From: CADEEN01 sp963840805
GTDB taxonomy: Bacteria; Pseudomonadota; Gammaproteobacteria; Burkholderiales; Burkholderiaceae_C
Length of the DNA: 64,000 bases
Reading direction: 5' to 3'
Assembly: GCA_963840805.1 (NCBI GenBank)
Contig: CAWJAJ010000006.1
Span: forward strand, 62,001-126,000
Positions within the stretch are counted from its first letter, which is position 1. The number at the start of each line of letters is the position of its first letter. Of this stretch, positions 19,301-28,090 are shown one piece after another. The translations under genes were made by a program, and so were the position numbers. Below the pieces are notes generated by a model. That model was not told the origin of the DNA, made no database searches, and saw nothing but the letters and a program-made list of their open reading frames with translations.

Positions 19301-20334
19301 GGCTTCTTCAGCAACACCTTCTTGACCCAGCCGTCGCCCTGCGGCGAGGTGACTTTCAGGAAGCCGTTGCGTTCTTCGCCGAGGTAGAGCACTTCGTCGG
19401 TCTTCGACAGCGCCATCAGCACGCCGGCGCTGTCCTGCGGATTGCGCAGCACCTTCGCGCCGGCGATCTTGGCCACCATCACGTCGCCCTCGGCGGCCGC
19501 TCCGGCCTGCACGCTGCCCGCCGCATTGGCCTGCGATGCCTGACCCGCCTTGGCCTGGATCAGGCTCGGGTTGTTGCGGATCGCGCGCACGATGTTGTTC
19601 CAGTTGTCGAGGAAGGACGCGGTGATGACCTTGCCTTCGTTGGTATTGGTATAGCCGCCCAGCGCCGCGCCGCCGCCTCCGCCGAACAGGGTGCCGCCGA
19701 GCGCGAAGTCGGTCTGCTTGGCACTGCCTTCGGCCGCGGCGACCTGGATCCCCGAGCGCGTGTCGGCCAGCAGCATGCTGGTTTGCGCTTCCTTGAACTT
19801 CAGCCCGCCGGCCACCGCGCCGACCAACGCCCCGGCGCCGCCAACGCGGCCGAGCAGGCCACCGATGGCGCCGCCCACGCCGCCGGCGTTGTTTTCGCTG
19901 AACACCACGCTCGGGGTCACGATGAAGTCGGCCGCGACCATCTGGCCCTTGCCGATGTTCTGGCCGGATTGCATCTGGCCGCCCGCCGCCAGCGCGCGCT
20001 CCTGCATCATGTTCTGCATCGCCACGCCGCGCTCGACAACCTGGAAGCAGTTGGACTGCTGCACGATCATGCGGATCAGCCCGGTGGGTGACTGCAAGCC
20101 GTAGCGGCCCAGGCTGGCGATCACCTGGCTCTGCGCCTCGACGACGGCGAGCGTGCCTTTCGGCGCGTCACACTTCTCGAGCTGCGCACTCGCATTCTGT
20201 GCGCCGCCGGGACCGGCGCTGCCCTGCGCGGCCGAACCACCTTCACCCAGGGTCTGGGACTGCGCCGCGGGTGCGAGCGCCGCCGCAAAAGCCAACGCAA
20301 CAAGGCCAGGCCAGTGACTCGTGATCGTGGACAT
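19297..20334 (-). CDS. CsgG/HfaB-like secreted protein with C-terminal SH3-like segment
   Basis: About 345 residues. Signal peptide with cleavage near APAAQSQ; residues about 60-240 match the CsgG/penicillin-binding-activator fold (GTLAVVEAQSQVI, NCFQVVERG, AADFIVTPSVVFSENN, Gly-rich loop, ADTRSGIQVAAAEG). The last 65 residues (VLRNPQDSAGVLMALSKTDEVLYLGE) resemble a bacterial SH3 segment. There is no lipobox Cys, so a soluble or outer-membrane-associated periplasmic protein is likelier than a CsgG-type lipoprotein pore. Role unknown. Confidence 0.8.
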   Translation of the reverse strand: MSTITSHWPGLVALAFAAALAPAAQSQTLGEGGSAAQGSAGPGGAQNASAQLEKCDAPKGTLAVVEAQSQVIASLGRYGLQSPTGLIRMIVQQSNCFQVVERGVAMQNMMQERALAAGGQMQSGQNIGKGQMVAADFIVTPSVVFSENNAGGVGGAIGGLLGRVGGAGALVGAVAGGLKFKEAQTSMLLADTRSGIQVAAAEGSAKQTDFALGGTLFGGGGGAALGGYTNTNEGKVITASFLDNWNNIVRAIRNNPSLIQAKAGQASQANAAGSVQAGAAAEGDVMVAKIAGAKVLRNPQDSAGVLMALSKTDEVLYLGEERNGFLKVTSPQGDGWVKKVLLKKP

Positions 20335-20495
20335 GCGTAACCCCTCGGTGGTTTGCAGCCCGCAGCGGCCGCATGGGCGCATTGTGGCCATGGCGATCGG
20401 GCTTGTCATGTGCCGAAGTGGGGGGAAGGGCGGTTCCGAATTCGGTGCCGCCCGCCGGCCTGGCCGAGACGACACGGCAGCGATCGGGGCGTGCG

Positions 20496-21536
20496 CTACG
20501 CGCCGGCGTGTTTGTCGGCTTCCGACGTGAAGCTGTCGGCGTAGAAGGCCTCGGCCAGCAGGCCGCACCGGGCCACGAAGTCTCGCTGCGCCGCCTCCAC
20601 CATGGCCGGCGTGCCGCAGGCGTAGACCTCGTGGCCCGACAGGTCGGGCAGGTCGGCCATCACGGCCTGGTGGACGAAGCCCGTGCGGCCCTGCCAGCCG
20701 TCGTCGGGCCGGGCGTCGGAGAGCACCGGCACATAGCGCAGCGTCGGCGTCGATGCGGCGGCCTGCTCGGCCCACTCGTGCAGGTACAGGTCGGCCTTCG
20801 TGCGGCAGCCCCAGTACAGCACCGCCGGCCGCGTGATGGCTTGCGCGCGCAGGTGTTCGATGATCGCCTTGATCGGGGCGAAGCCGGTGCCCGAGGCCAG
20901 CAGGACGATCGGCCGGTCGCTGTCCTCGCGCAGGAAGAACGTGCCGAACGGCCCCTCGACGCGCAGGATGTCGCGCTCCTTCATGGCGCCGAACACGTGG
21001 TCGGTGAACTTGCCGCCGGGCATGTGGCGCAGGTGCAGCTCGAGGGCCGGCGGGTCGCCGAGGTGTTCGGGCGCGTTGGCCATCGAGTAGCTGCGCCGCG
21101 CACCGTCGCGCAGGATGAACTCGATGTACTGGCCGGCGCGGTACTTGAAGGCCACGGTGGCTGGCAGTTGCAGCTTCATCACCGCGACGTCGTGCGTCGG
21201 GCGGGCGAGGGCGGCGACGCGGGCCGGCATCTTCAGCACCGGGTATTCGCCGGCGCCGGCGACGGTGCGGGCCTCGACCACGCAATCGGATTGCGGCGTG
21301 GCGCAGCAGGTCAGGATCAAGCCGCCGGCCTCCTCGGCCGCCGACAAGGCCTTGGCCTGGTGCACGCCATGGATCACGCGGCCCTCGAGGAGGCGGCTCT
21401 TGCAGGAGCCGCAGGCGCCGTCGCGGCAACCATAGGGCAGGCCGATGCCCGCGCGGATGGCGGCGGGCAGGATGGCTTCGTCGCGCGCAACGTCGAACGT
21501 CAGACCGGCGGGCTGGACAAGGACTTTGAAGGTCAT
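20496..21536 (-). CDS. 2Fe-2S ferredoxin/FAD oxidoreductase (AscD-like)
   Basis: 346 residues. N-terminal plant-type ferredoxin domain with cluster Cys at 37, 42, 45 and about 77 (CRDGACGSC, then LTCC); FAD-binding barrel with RSYSMANAP; NAD-binding domain with LLASGTGFAPIKAI and YACGTPAMVEAA. It belongs to the phenol hydroxylase/CDP-6-deoxy-glucoseen reductase-like reductases, which pass electrons from NAD(P)H to a partner enzyme. No dehydratase or oxygenase partner is adjacent, so its acceptor is unknown. Confidence 0.9.
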   Translation of the reverse strand: MTFKVLVQPAGLTFDVARDEAILPAAIRAGIGLPYGCRDGACGSCKSRLLEGRVIHGVHQAKALSAAEEAGGLILTCCATPQSDCVVEARTVAGAGEYPVLKMPARVAALARPTHDVAVMKLQLPATVAFKYRAGQYIEFILRDGARRSYSMANAPEHLGDPPALELHLRHMPGGKFTDHVFGAMKERDILRVEGPFGTFFLREDSDRPIVLLASGTGFAPIKAIIEHLRAQAITRPAVLYWGCRTKADLYLHEWAEQAAASTPTLRYVPVLSDARPDDGWQGRTGFVHQAVMADLPDLSGHEVYACGTPAMVEAAQRDFVARCGLLAEAFYADSFTSEADKHAGA

Positions 21537-21609
21537 GAGGGTCGCAATGAGGGGCTTCTACACTGTCTGGGATTGTGCCCGCTGACCCCACACGACCCTG
21601 TTGCCGACC

Positions 21610-22512
21610 ATGTTGCCGCCATCCCGTGCCCGCCGCCCCGTGCTGCTGATCGTCGGCTGCGGTGACGTCGGCATGCGCGTGCTGCGCTTGCTGCGCGGGC
21701 GCTGTCGCGTGCTCGCGCTGACGTCGTCGCCCGCGCGGGTGCCGGCGCTGCGCGCTGCGGGTGCGCTGCCGCTGGTCGGCAATCTCGACGACGCCGCGTC
21801 ACTCGGGCGCCTGGCCGCGCTGGCCGACGGCGTGCTGCACCTGGCGCCACCGCCCGCCCACGGTGCCGTCGACTCGCGCACGCGGGCCCTGTTGCGCGCG
21901 CTGGCGCGCAGCGCGCGCGTGCGGCGGCTCGTCTATGCCAGTACCAGCGGCGTCTACGGCGACGCCGCTGGCGCGCGCTTCGATGAGACCCGGGCCGTGC
22001 ATCCGGCGACCGACCGCGCGCGCCGCCGCGTCGATGCCGAGGCGCGCGTACGCCACCACGGTCGCGCCTTCGGCGTGCGCGCCTGCGTGCTGCGCGTGCC
22101 GGGGATCTACGCGCTCGACCGTGAAGGGGGCGACCCGCGCGAGCGCGTGCGTCGCGGCACGCCGGTGCTGGCGGCCGACGACGATGTCTACACCAACCAC
22201 ATCCATGCCGACGACCTGGCGCGCGCGTGCGTTGCCGCCCTGTTGCGCGGTGCGCCGCAGCGCATCTACCACGCCAGCGACTGCAGCGAGATGAAGATGG
22301 GGCAGCACTTCGATGCCGTGGCCGATGCCTTCGGCCTGGCCAGGCCGCCGCGGCTGACGCGCGACGAGGCGGCGCGCGTGCTGTCGCCGATGCAGATGAG
22401 TTTTCTGGCCGAGTCACGCCGGCTCGACAACCGGCGGCTGCTGGCCGAGTTGCGACTGCGCCTGCACTATCCGACGCCGGCCACGGCGTGGCAGGAGGCC
22501 GCTCAGGACTGA
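21610..22512 (+). CDS. NAD-dependent epimerase/SDR family protein (YeeZ-like)
   Basis: About 300 residues of an extended SDR. The Rossmann start VLLIVGCGDVGMRVLRLL carries the GxGxxG motif; YASTSGVYGD places the active-site Ser and Tyr region; NHIHADDLARACVAAL is typical of the family. The usual YxxxK Lys is not obvious (the region reads RARRRVDAEARVR), so catalytic competence is uncertain. ATG at 21610 is chosen; TTG at 21601 is an alternative. Function beyond the family is unknown. Confidence 0.85.
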   Translation: MLPPSRARRPVLLIVGCGDVGMRVLRLLRGRCRVLALTSSPARVPALRAAGALPLVGNLDDAASLGRLAALADGVLHLAPPPAHGAVDSRTRALLRALARSARVRRLVYASTSGVYGDAAGARFDETRAVHPATDRARRRVDAEARVRHHGRAFGVRACVLRVPGIYALDREGGDPRERVRRGTPVLAADDDVYTNHIHADDLARACVAALLRGAPQRIYHASDCSEMKMGQHFDAVADAFGLARPPRLTRDEAARVLSPMQMSFLAESRRLDNRRLLAELRLRLHYPTPATAWQEAAQD

Positions 22513-22554
22513 GCCGCGACGGCAGGCTGTGCGCGGCGTCGCCCGCTGCCCGCG

Positions 22555-23592
22555 TCAGATGCCGCGGGCCCGCGTCAACGCCCGCATGCGGTCGATGCTG
22601 CGCACGGCGATGGCCTGGCGCGTGTCGTTGCGCTCGATCTCCAGCATGACGTCACGCTCTGCCGGGCCGCCGGACCACAGCCGTGTCCAGAGGGCTTCGA
22701 GGGTGGCCACCGAGGTGCCGTCGATGGCGAGGATGCGGTCGCCGACCCGCAGGCCGGCCGCCTCCGCGGGGCTGTCGCCGGCGATGCGCACGACGTGCAC
22801 CGCGCCCCGCTGCTCCACGCAGTTCACGCCGAGCCATGCGCGCCGGCTGGCGCTCGACGTGCCTTGCGTGCGCAACTCGCCGAGGATCGGCCGCAGCAGG
22901 TCGGTCGGCACGAACATGTTGCCGGGAATGCGCGGCCCGTCGCCGGGCGGGTCGGCGCGGGTGTCGGCGACCACCAGCGATCCGATGCCCACCAACTCGC
23001 CACGGCTGTTGAACAGGCCCGCGCCGCTGTGGTCGGTGCGCGCCGGCGCGGTGAACAGGGCCTCGTCGATGCGGTACTCCCAATAGCCGGCAAAACTGCG
23101 TCGTGACACCAGCCGTGCCATGCTGAGCTGGCCGTTGTCGCCGCCGCTGGCCACCAGCAGCGGCTCGTCGGGCATCACCGCGCGCGAACCACCGAGCGGC
23201 GCCGGTGCGATGCGCAGCGGCGCCAGCGGCTGCAGCAGGCCGAATCCGGTGGCCAGGTCATAGCCGAGCACGCGCGCCGGCACGGCACGGGCATCGTCGA
23301 GCAGCAACTGCACCTGATCGGCCTCGAGCACGAGGTAGCCGATCGTCAGCACCAGCCCGTCGGCGCCGATGACGACGCCCGAGCCCTGGCGCAAGCGCCC
23401 CAGCGTCGCATTCGAGCGGGCATCTTCGAGCGCCAACGCCTGCACGCCGACGACGGCCTGGCTGGCGCGTTCGAGCGCGCGTGACTGCGCCTCGAGATCC
23501 GCGCCACCGGAGGGCGGGGTTGCGGTGGCGGCAGCCAGCGCGGTGGCCGCCGCGAACAACACACCGCCCCATGCGACCTGCAGGCTCACCAT
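22555..23592 (-). CDS. HtrA/S1C-like serine protease homolog with PDZ domain (catalytic His and Asp missing)
   Basis: 345 residues with a signal peptide, a trypsin-like double barrel and a C-terminal PDZ domain (GDSPAEAAGLRVGDRILAIDG). Ser is retained in TDHSGAGLFN. The His region reads VLTIGYLVLEAD where HtrA has TNAHVV, and the Asp region reads GYDLATGFGLLQ where HtrA has DPxTDLALL, so two of the three catalytic residues are replaced. It is probably a periplasmic pseudo-protease or binding protein. Similar degenerate proteins seem common in this order, which argues for a kept non-proteolytic role. Confidence 0.85.
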   Translation of the reverse strand: MVSLQVAWGGVLFAAATALAAATATPPSGGADLEAQSRALERASQAVVGVQALALEDARSNATLGRLRQGSGVVIGADGLVLTIGYLVLEADQVQLLLDDARAVPARVLGYDLATGFGLLQPLAPLRIAPAPLGGSRAVMPDEPLLVASGGDNGQLSMARLVSRRSFAGYWEYRIDEALFTAPARTDHSGAGLFNSRGELVGIGSLVVADTRADPPGDGPRIPGNMFVPTDLLRPILGELRTQGTSSASRRAWLGVNCVEQRGAVHVVRIAGDSPAEAAGLRVGDRILAIDGTSVATLEALWTRLWSGGPAERDVMLEIERNDTRQAIAVRSIDRMRALTRARGI

Positions 23593-23674
23593 GATGTACC
23601 TCCATCGGCGATGCCGGCAGGATGCGCCAAGGCGGCGCGCCGCGCAACAGGTTGCGCGGCGGGCGCCGGGCGTC

Positions 23675-24268
23675 TCAGCGGCGGCGGCCGAATGGCGCCT
23701 GGCCGCGCCAGTAGCGGATCATCAGGAAGCCGCCGAGCATGCCGCCGAGGTGCGCGAAGTGGGCGATGCCGCTGCCGCCGGTGACGCCGAACACCAGTTC
23801 CAGCGCACCGAACACCGCGACGAACACCTTGGCCTTCATCGGGATCGGTGGGAACAGCGGCATGATCATGCGATTGGGAAACATCATGCCGAACGCCAGC
23901 AGCAGGCCGAAGGTGGCACCCGAAGCCCCGAGCGTCGGCACGCGCGAGCCGATCAGGAAGGTCCAGACGATCTGCACCGCGGCGGCCGCGAGCGCACTGG
24001 CCAGCAGGAACTGCCAATAGCGCTTGCCGCCCCACAGCCGCTCGATCTCGGCACCGAACATCCACAGCGCCAGCATGTTGAAGAACAGGTGCGTGACGCT
24101 GCCATGCAGGAAGGCGTAGCTCACCACCTGCCACGGCATGAAGCGCCCGCTCTGCAATGGCCACAACGCGAACAGCCCTTCGAACACCGGCGGCAGCAGC
24201 AGTTGCGCGCAGAAGATGCCCACGCACAGCAGCATCAATGTTCTGGTGACCGGTGGCAGTGGCGGCAT
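23675..24268 (-). CDS. Rhomboid family intramembrane serine protease
   Basis: 197 residues with about six transmembrane helices. Catalytic Ser117 lies in GASGATFG and His173 in AHFAHLGGMLGG; His60 and Asn64 sit in HGSVTHLFFNM, the usual oxyanion-side residues. The start at 24268 gives the standard rhomboid N-terminus and lies only 11 nt after the 3' end of tRNA-Leu on the same strand, with no Shine-Dalgarno sequence in between. Expression from the tRNA transcript, after 3' processing, is plausible. Confidence 0.92.
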   Translation of the reverse strand: MPPLPPVTRTLMLLCVGIFCAQLLLPPVFEGLFALWPLQSGRFMPWQVVSYAFLHGSVTHLFFNMLALWMFGAEIERLWGGKRYWQFLLASALAAAAVQIVWTFLIGSRVPTLGASGATFGLLLAFGMMFPNRMIMPLFPPIPMKAKVFVAVFGALELVFGVTGGSGIAHFAHLGGMLGGFLMIRYWRGQAPFGRRR

Positions 24269-24279
24269 TGATGGAGGTG

Positions 24280-24364
24280 TGGTGCCCGGGGCCGGACTCG
24301 AACCGGCACGCCTTGCGGCGAGGGATTTTGAGTCCCTTGCGTCTACCGATTTCGCCACCCGGGC
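24280..24364 (-). tRNA. tRNA-Leu (CAA)
   Basis: 85-nt class II tRNA. Acceptor stem GCCCGGG/CCCGGGC, D-arm GGCGAAATCGGTAGACGC, anticodon loop CTCAAAA giving anticodon CAA (reads UUG), a long variable arm (TCGCCGCAAGGCGT), T-loop GGTTCGAGTCC and an encoded CCA end. Confidence 0.97.
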
Positions 24365-24450
24365 AGGACAGACAAAGCACGCGGTAGCGCGTGGGCGCGG
24401 ATTATCACACGCGAGCTGCAACGGATTGCGCGCGCTGCGACAATCGCGCC

Positions 24451-25356
24451 ATGCCTGCTTACAAGACGCTCGAAGACGTGATCGGCGCTACGCCGCTGGT
24501 GCAACTGCAGCGCGTGCCGGGCGCCGAAAACGCGCGCCGTGGCAACGTGATCCTGGGCAAGCTCGAAGGCAACAACCCGGCCGGTTCGGTGAAGGATCGG
24601 CCGGCGATGAGCATGATCAAGCGAGCCGAGGAGCGCGGCGACATTGCGCCGGGCGACGCGCTGATCGAGGCCACCTCCGGCAACACCGGCATCGCGTTGG
24701 CAATGGCTGCGGCGATCCGCGGCTACCGCATGGTGTTGATCATGCCGGAGGATCTGTCGATCGAGCGCGCGCAGACGATGAAGGCCTTCGGCGCGGAGCT
24801 GGTGCTGACGCCTCGCTCGGGTGGCATGGAGTACGCGCGCGACCTGGCCTTGCAGATGCAGGCCGACGGCAAGGGCCGTGTGCTCGACCAGTTCGCCAAC
24901 GTCGACAACCCGCGCATCCACTACGAAACCACCGGCCCCGAGATCTGGGCCGACACCGAAGGCCACATCACGCATTTCGTCAGTGCGATGGGCACCACCG
25001 GCACCATTACCGGCGTTTCACGCTACCTGAAGGAGCGCAACGCGGCCGTGCGTATCGTCGGCGCGCAGCCGAGCGAGGGTTCGCGCATTCCCGGCATCCG
25101 CAAGTGGGCCGAGGCCTATCTGCCCAAGATCTACGACCCGACCCATGTCGACGAGATCGTGCTGGTGAGCCAGGCCGAGGCGGAGGACATGGCACGCAGG
25201 CTGGCGAGCGAGGAAGGTCTCTTTGCCGGCATCTCGGCCGCCGGTGCGTGCTGGGTTGCGTTGCGCCTGGCCGAGCGCCTGGAGAACGCGACCATCGTGT
25301 TCATCGTCTGCGACCGCGGCGACCGCTACCTGTCGACCGGCGTGTTTCCTGCATGA
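24451..25356 (+). CDS. cysM: Cysteine synthase B (O-acetylserine sulfhydrylase B)
   Basis: PLP enzyme making cysteine from O-acetylserine and sulfide or thiosulfate. 301 residues; PLP Lys in NPAGSVKDRPA, phosphate/substrate loop TSGNTGIALAMAAAI, and the CysM-type segment GTTGTITGVSRYLKE. Start at 24451 gives the standard N-terminus MPAYKTLEDVIG. The stop overlaps the NUDIX start (ATGA), so the genes are coupled. Confidence 0.96.
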   Translation: MPAYKTLEDVIGATPLVQLQRVPGAENARRGNVILGKLEGNNPAGSVKDRPAMSMIKRAEERGDIAPGDALIEATSGNTGIALAMAAAIRGYRMVLIMPEDLSIERAQTMKAFGAELVLTPRSGGMEYARDLALQMQADGKGRVLDQFANVDNPRIHYETTGPEIWADTEGHITHFVSAMGTTGTITGVSRYLKERNAAVRIVGAQPSEGSRIPGIRKWAEAYLPKIYDPTHVDEIVLVSQAEAEDMARRLASEEGLFAGISAAGACWVALRLAERLENATIVFIVCDRGDRYLSTGVFPA

Positions 25357-25889
25357 TGGACTTCCGGTTCTGCCCGCGCTGCGCCGGCGCGCTGGCGCCG
25401 ATCGAACTGGAAGAGGATGGCGGCCCCAAGACGCGGCTGCGCTGCGCGGCGTGCGGCTTCACGCACTGGAACAACCCGACGCCGGTGCTGGCGGCGGTCG
25501 TCGAGTGCACCGACCGCGACGGCCACCTGCTGCTGGCGCGCAACGCGGCGTGGCCGGGCCGGCGCTTCGCGCTGATCACCGGCTTCATGGAGGCCGGCGA
25601 AACAGCCGAGGCCGGCATCGCGCGGGAAGTTGCCGAGGAAACGGCGCTGACGGTCGACGCGCTGTCGCTGATCGGTGTCTACGATTTCCAGCGCATGAAC
25701 CAGGTCATCATTGCCTACCATGCCGCTGCCCGTGGCGAGGTGCGGCTGTCGCCGGAACTGGCCGAGTACCGCCTGTTCGCGCCGCAGCACGTCAAGTGCT
25801 GGCCAGCCGGCACCGGCTACGCGCTCGCCGACTGGCTGCGCAGCCGCGGCCACCAGCCGCAGTTCATCGACTTTGCGGCGCCCGCCTAG
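25353..25889 (+). CDS. NUDIX hydrolase with N-terminal zinc ribbon
   Basis: 178 residues. A zinc ribbon (Cys 7, 10, 31, 34) precedes a NUDIX domain with the box at residues 77-99 (GFMEAGETAEAGIAREVAEE). The architecture matches NudC-related diphosphatases acting on NAD(H) or similar nucleoside diphosphates, but the NudC SQPWPFPxS signature is absent, so the substrate is open. Its ATG overlaps the cysM stop by 4 bp; a second ATG follows immediately. Confidence 0.9.
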   Translation: MMDFRFCPRCAGALAPIELEEDGGPKTRLRCAACGFTHWNNPTPVLAAVVECTDRDGHLLLARNAAWPGRRFALITGFMEAGETAEAGIAREVAEETALTVDALSLIGVYDFQRMNQVIIAYHAAARGEVRLSPELAEYRLFAPQHVKCWPAGTGYALADWLRSRGHQPQFIDFAAPA

Positions 25890-25922
25890 AATCAGCGCCG
25901 CCGTTGTGAAGGAACGCCCGCC

Positions 25923-26150
25923 ATGGAAGCGAACAAAGAGCTCGATACCCGGGGCCTGAATTGCCCGCTGCCGATCCTGAAGGCCAAGAAGGCGCTGGCC
26001 GACATGCTCAGCGGCGAGGTGCTGAAGGTCGTGGCGACGGATCCCGGCTCGGTTCGCGATTTCCAGGCCTTCGCGCGCCAGACCGGCAACGAACTGGTCG
26101 AACAGTCGAGCGATGAGAAGGAATTCGTGCACTACCTGCGGCGCAGGTAG
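25923..26150 (+). CDS. TusA/SirA family sulfur carrier protein
   Basis: 75 residues with the family motif DTRGLNCPLPILKAKKAL; Cys14 is the persulfide-carrying residue in TusA. Members shuttle sulfur to tRNA thiolation or other pathways. It follows cysM and the NUDIX gene by 33 bp, so a sulfur-related operon is possible. Which TusA-type paralog this is cannot be told from sequence alone. Confidence 0.92.
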   Translation: MEANKELDTRGLNCPLPILKAKKALADMLSGEVLKVVATDPGSVRDFQAFARQTGNELVEQSSDEKEFVHYLRRR

Positions 26151-26159
26151 CGACGTCGG

Positions 26160-27026
26160 TCACAGCGCGAGCGCCTTCAGGAAGGCGCGAAACGGCGGCC
26201 CCAACTGCGGGTGCTCGAGCGTCAACTCGACATTGGCTTGCAGGAAACCCTCCTTGCTGCCGCAGTCGTAGCGCCGTCCCTCGTAGCGATAGGCAAAGAC
26301 CTTCTCGCGGCGCAGCAGCCCGGCAATGCCATCGGTGAGTTGGATCTCGCCGCCGACTCCGCGCTGCTGCGCGCTGATCTCGCGAAAGACGCCGGGGGTG
26401 AGGATGTACCGGCCGGCCACGCCCAGCCGGGAGGGGGCCACCGCCGGCAGCGGCTTCTCGACGATGCGGTCGATGTTGATCAAGCGGTCGTTGACGGGCG
26501 AGCCGGCGACGATGCCGTAGCGCTGGGTTTGCTCGGCCGGCACTTCCTGCACCGCCAGGATCGAGACGTGCCATTCGGCGTACTGCTCGACCATCTGGGC
26601 CAGCACCGGCGGCTGGCCGACCATCAGGTCATCGGCCAACAGCACCGCAAAGGGCTCGTTGCCGATCAGGCGCTGGCCGCACAGCACGGCGTGGCCCAGG
26701 CCCAATGCCTGGGGTTGCCGTATGTACACGCATTCCATGTCATCGGGCTTCACGCTGCGCACAACGTGAAGTAATTCCGTCTTACCCGCCTGTTCAAGGG
26801 CTACTTCCAACTCGAACGTCATGTCAAAGTGATCCTCAATGGGTCGCTTGTGGCGGCCTGTCACGAAGATCATTTCTCTAACGCCGGCGGCATACGCCTC
26901 CTCGACCGCGTACTGAATCAGCGGTTTGTCGACCACCGGCAACATTTCCTTCGGCTGGGCCTTGGTGGCCGGCAGGAATCGGGTTCCGAGACCTGCCACG
27001 GGAAAAATCGCCTTCTTGATGTGCAT
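26160..27026 (-). CDS. galU: UTP--glucose-1-phosphate uridylyltransferase
   Basis: Makes UDP-glucose for exopolysaccharide, LPS and trehalose pathways. 288 residues with the nucleotide-binding N-terminus PVAGLGTRFLPATKAQPKEM, VDKPLIQYAVEEA, and GLGHAVLCGQ; the length is standard. It diverges from the 2-hydroxyacid dehydrogenase-like gene across an 83-bp gap, so promoters must overlap there. Confidence 0.96.
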   Translation of the reverse strand: MHIKKAIFPVAGLGTRFLPATKAQPKEMLPVVDKPLIQYAVEEAYAAGVREMIFVTGRHKRPIEDHFDMTFELEVALEQAGKTELLHVVRSVKPDDMECVYIRQPQALGLGHAVLCGQRLIGNEPFAVLLADDLMVGQPPVLAQMVEQYAEWHVSILAVQEVPAEQTQRYGIVAGSPVNDRLINIDRIVEKPLPAVAPSRLGVAGRYILTPGVFREISAQQRGVGGEIQLTDGIAGLLRREKVFAYRYEGRRYDCGSKEGFLQANVELTLEHPQLGPPFRAFLKALAL

Positions 27027-27109
27027 TTGCTTACAATTAACGGAGGGAGACAGGCAGATTCTGGCACGCGCTGCAGGTGCGTCCCGTGTCGAAACTGCCC
27101 TGGGATCGC

Positions 27110-28090
27110 ATGGACGTCCTGATCGTTGAGCCGCTCGAGCCGGAAGTCATGCAATGGCTGAGCGAACGCCATGCCGTTCGCTATGCGCCCGAGTTGGCCC
27201 ACGATCCGCGCTCACTGCGCCAGGCGCTGTTCAATGTCCGTGCGCTGATCATTCCACCCTCGGTCGCGCTGGACGCGCAGGTGCTGCACTACGCGCCGGT
27301 GTTGCGCGCGGTGGGTCGGCTCAGTTCGGGTGCCGAGAACATCGACCTCGATGCCTGCGGGCGGGCCGGCGTCGAGGTGGTGCGCAGCATCACTGCCAGT
27401 GCGGTCGCCGAGGCCGAATTCATGGTCGGCGCATTGCTGGCGATGCTGCGACGCGTGCCGGTGGTCAATGCCGAAGGCCTGCTGGTCGGTCGGGAACTGG
27501 GTGGATCGACGATCGGGCTGATCGGCATGGTGCCGGCGGCACGCGCACTGGCGCAATTGCTCGGTGCGTTCGGCTCCCGCGTGGTCGGCTACGACCCGTC
27601 GGTGCACGCCTCGGACAACGTCTGGGGACGCTGGCGCGTCGAACCGCTGCCGCTGCGCGACTTGATGGAGCAGTGCGACGGCGTCTGCGTGCAGTTGGCC
27701 TACTTCACGCGCTACCAGGGCCTGATCGGTGAGCGCTTCCTGCCATTCTGTAAACCCAATCAGGTGCTGGTCAGCGTGGCGCATTCGAGCCTGTTCGACG
27801 AGGCTGCGCTGGCCGACGTGCTGGCTACCGGGCGCATGGCCGCGGCCTGGTTCGACAGCATGGAGCCGGGCGCGATGGACCCCGGCCGCCCGTTGCACGA
27901 CATCGACTCGCTGCAAATCACCCCACGTGTGGCCAGCACGACGCGCGAGTCGCGTATCCGCAGCGCTTGGGCCATTGCGCGGCGCATCGATGAATTGCTG
28001 ACGGCCACGGCCGTGCCGCAGCGCAAGGAATTCAAGGCGACGACGCCAGACGAATCACTTGATCTTCCAGCCGACGAAGCGTCTGGCTGA
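27110..28090 (+). CDS. D-2-hydroxyacid dehydrogenase-like protein (degenerate active site)
   Basis: 326 residues of the D-isomer-specific 2-hydroxyacid dehydrogenase fold (ASAVAEAEFMVGALLAMLRRV; FDSMEPG at the acid residue). The catalytic His motif TPHxA reads ITPRVASTT and the NxARG Arg position reads SVAHSS. The dinucleotide loop is GLIGMVPAA rather than GxGxxG. Oxidoreductase activity is therefore doubtful. The start at 27110 is preferred over 27077 by homology. Its 3' end overlaps the convergent valS by 59 bp. Confidence 0.82.
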   Translation: MDVLIVEPLEPEVMQWLSERHAVRYAPELAHDPRSLRQALFNVRALIIPPSVALDAQVLHYAPVLRAVGRLSSGAENIDLDACGRAGVEVVRSITASAVAEAEFMVGALLAMLRRVPVVNAEGLLVGRELGGSTIGLIGMVPAARALAQLLGAFGSRVVGYDPSVHASDNVWGRWRVEPLPLRDLMEQCDGVCVQLAYFTRYQGLIGERFLPFCKPNQVLVSVAHSSLFDEAALADVLATGRMAAAWFDSMEPGAMDPGRPLHDIDSLQITPRVASTTRESRIRSAWAIARRIDELLTATAVPQRKEFKATTPDESLDLPADEASG

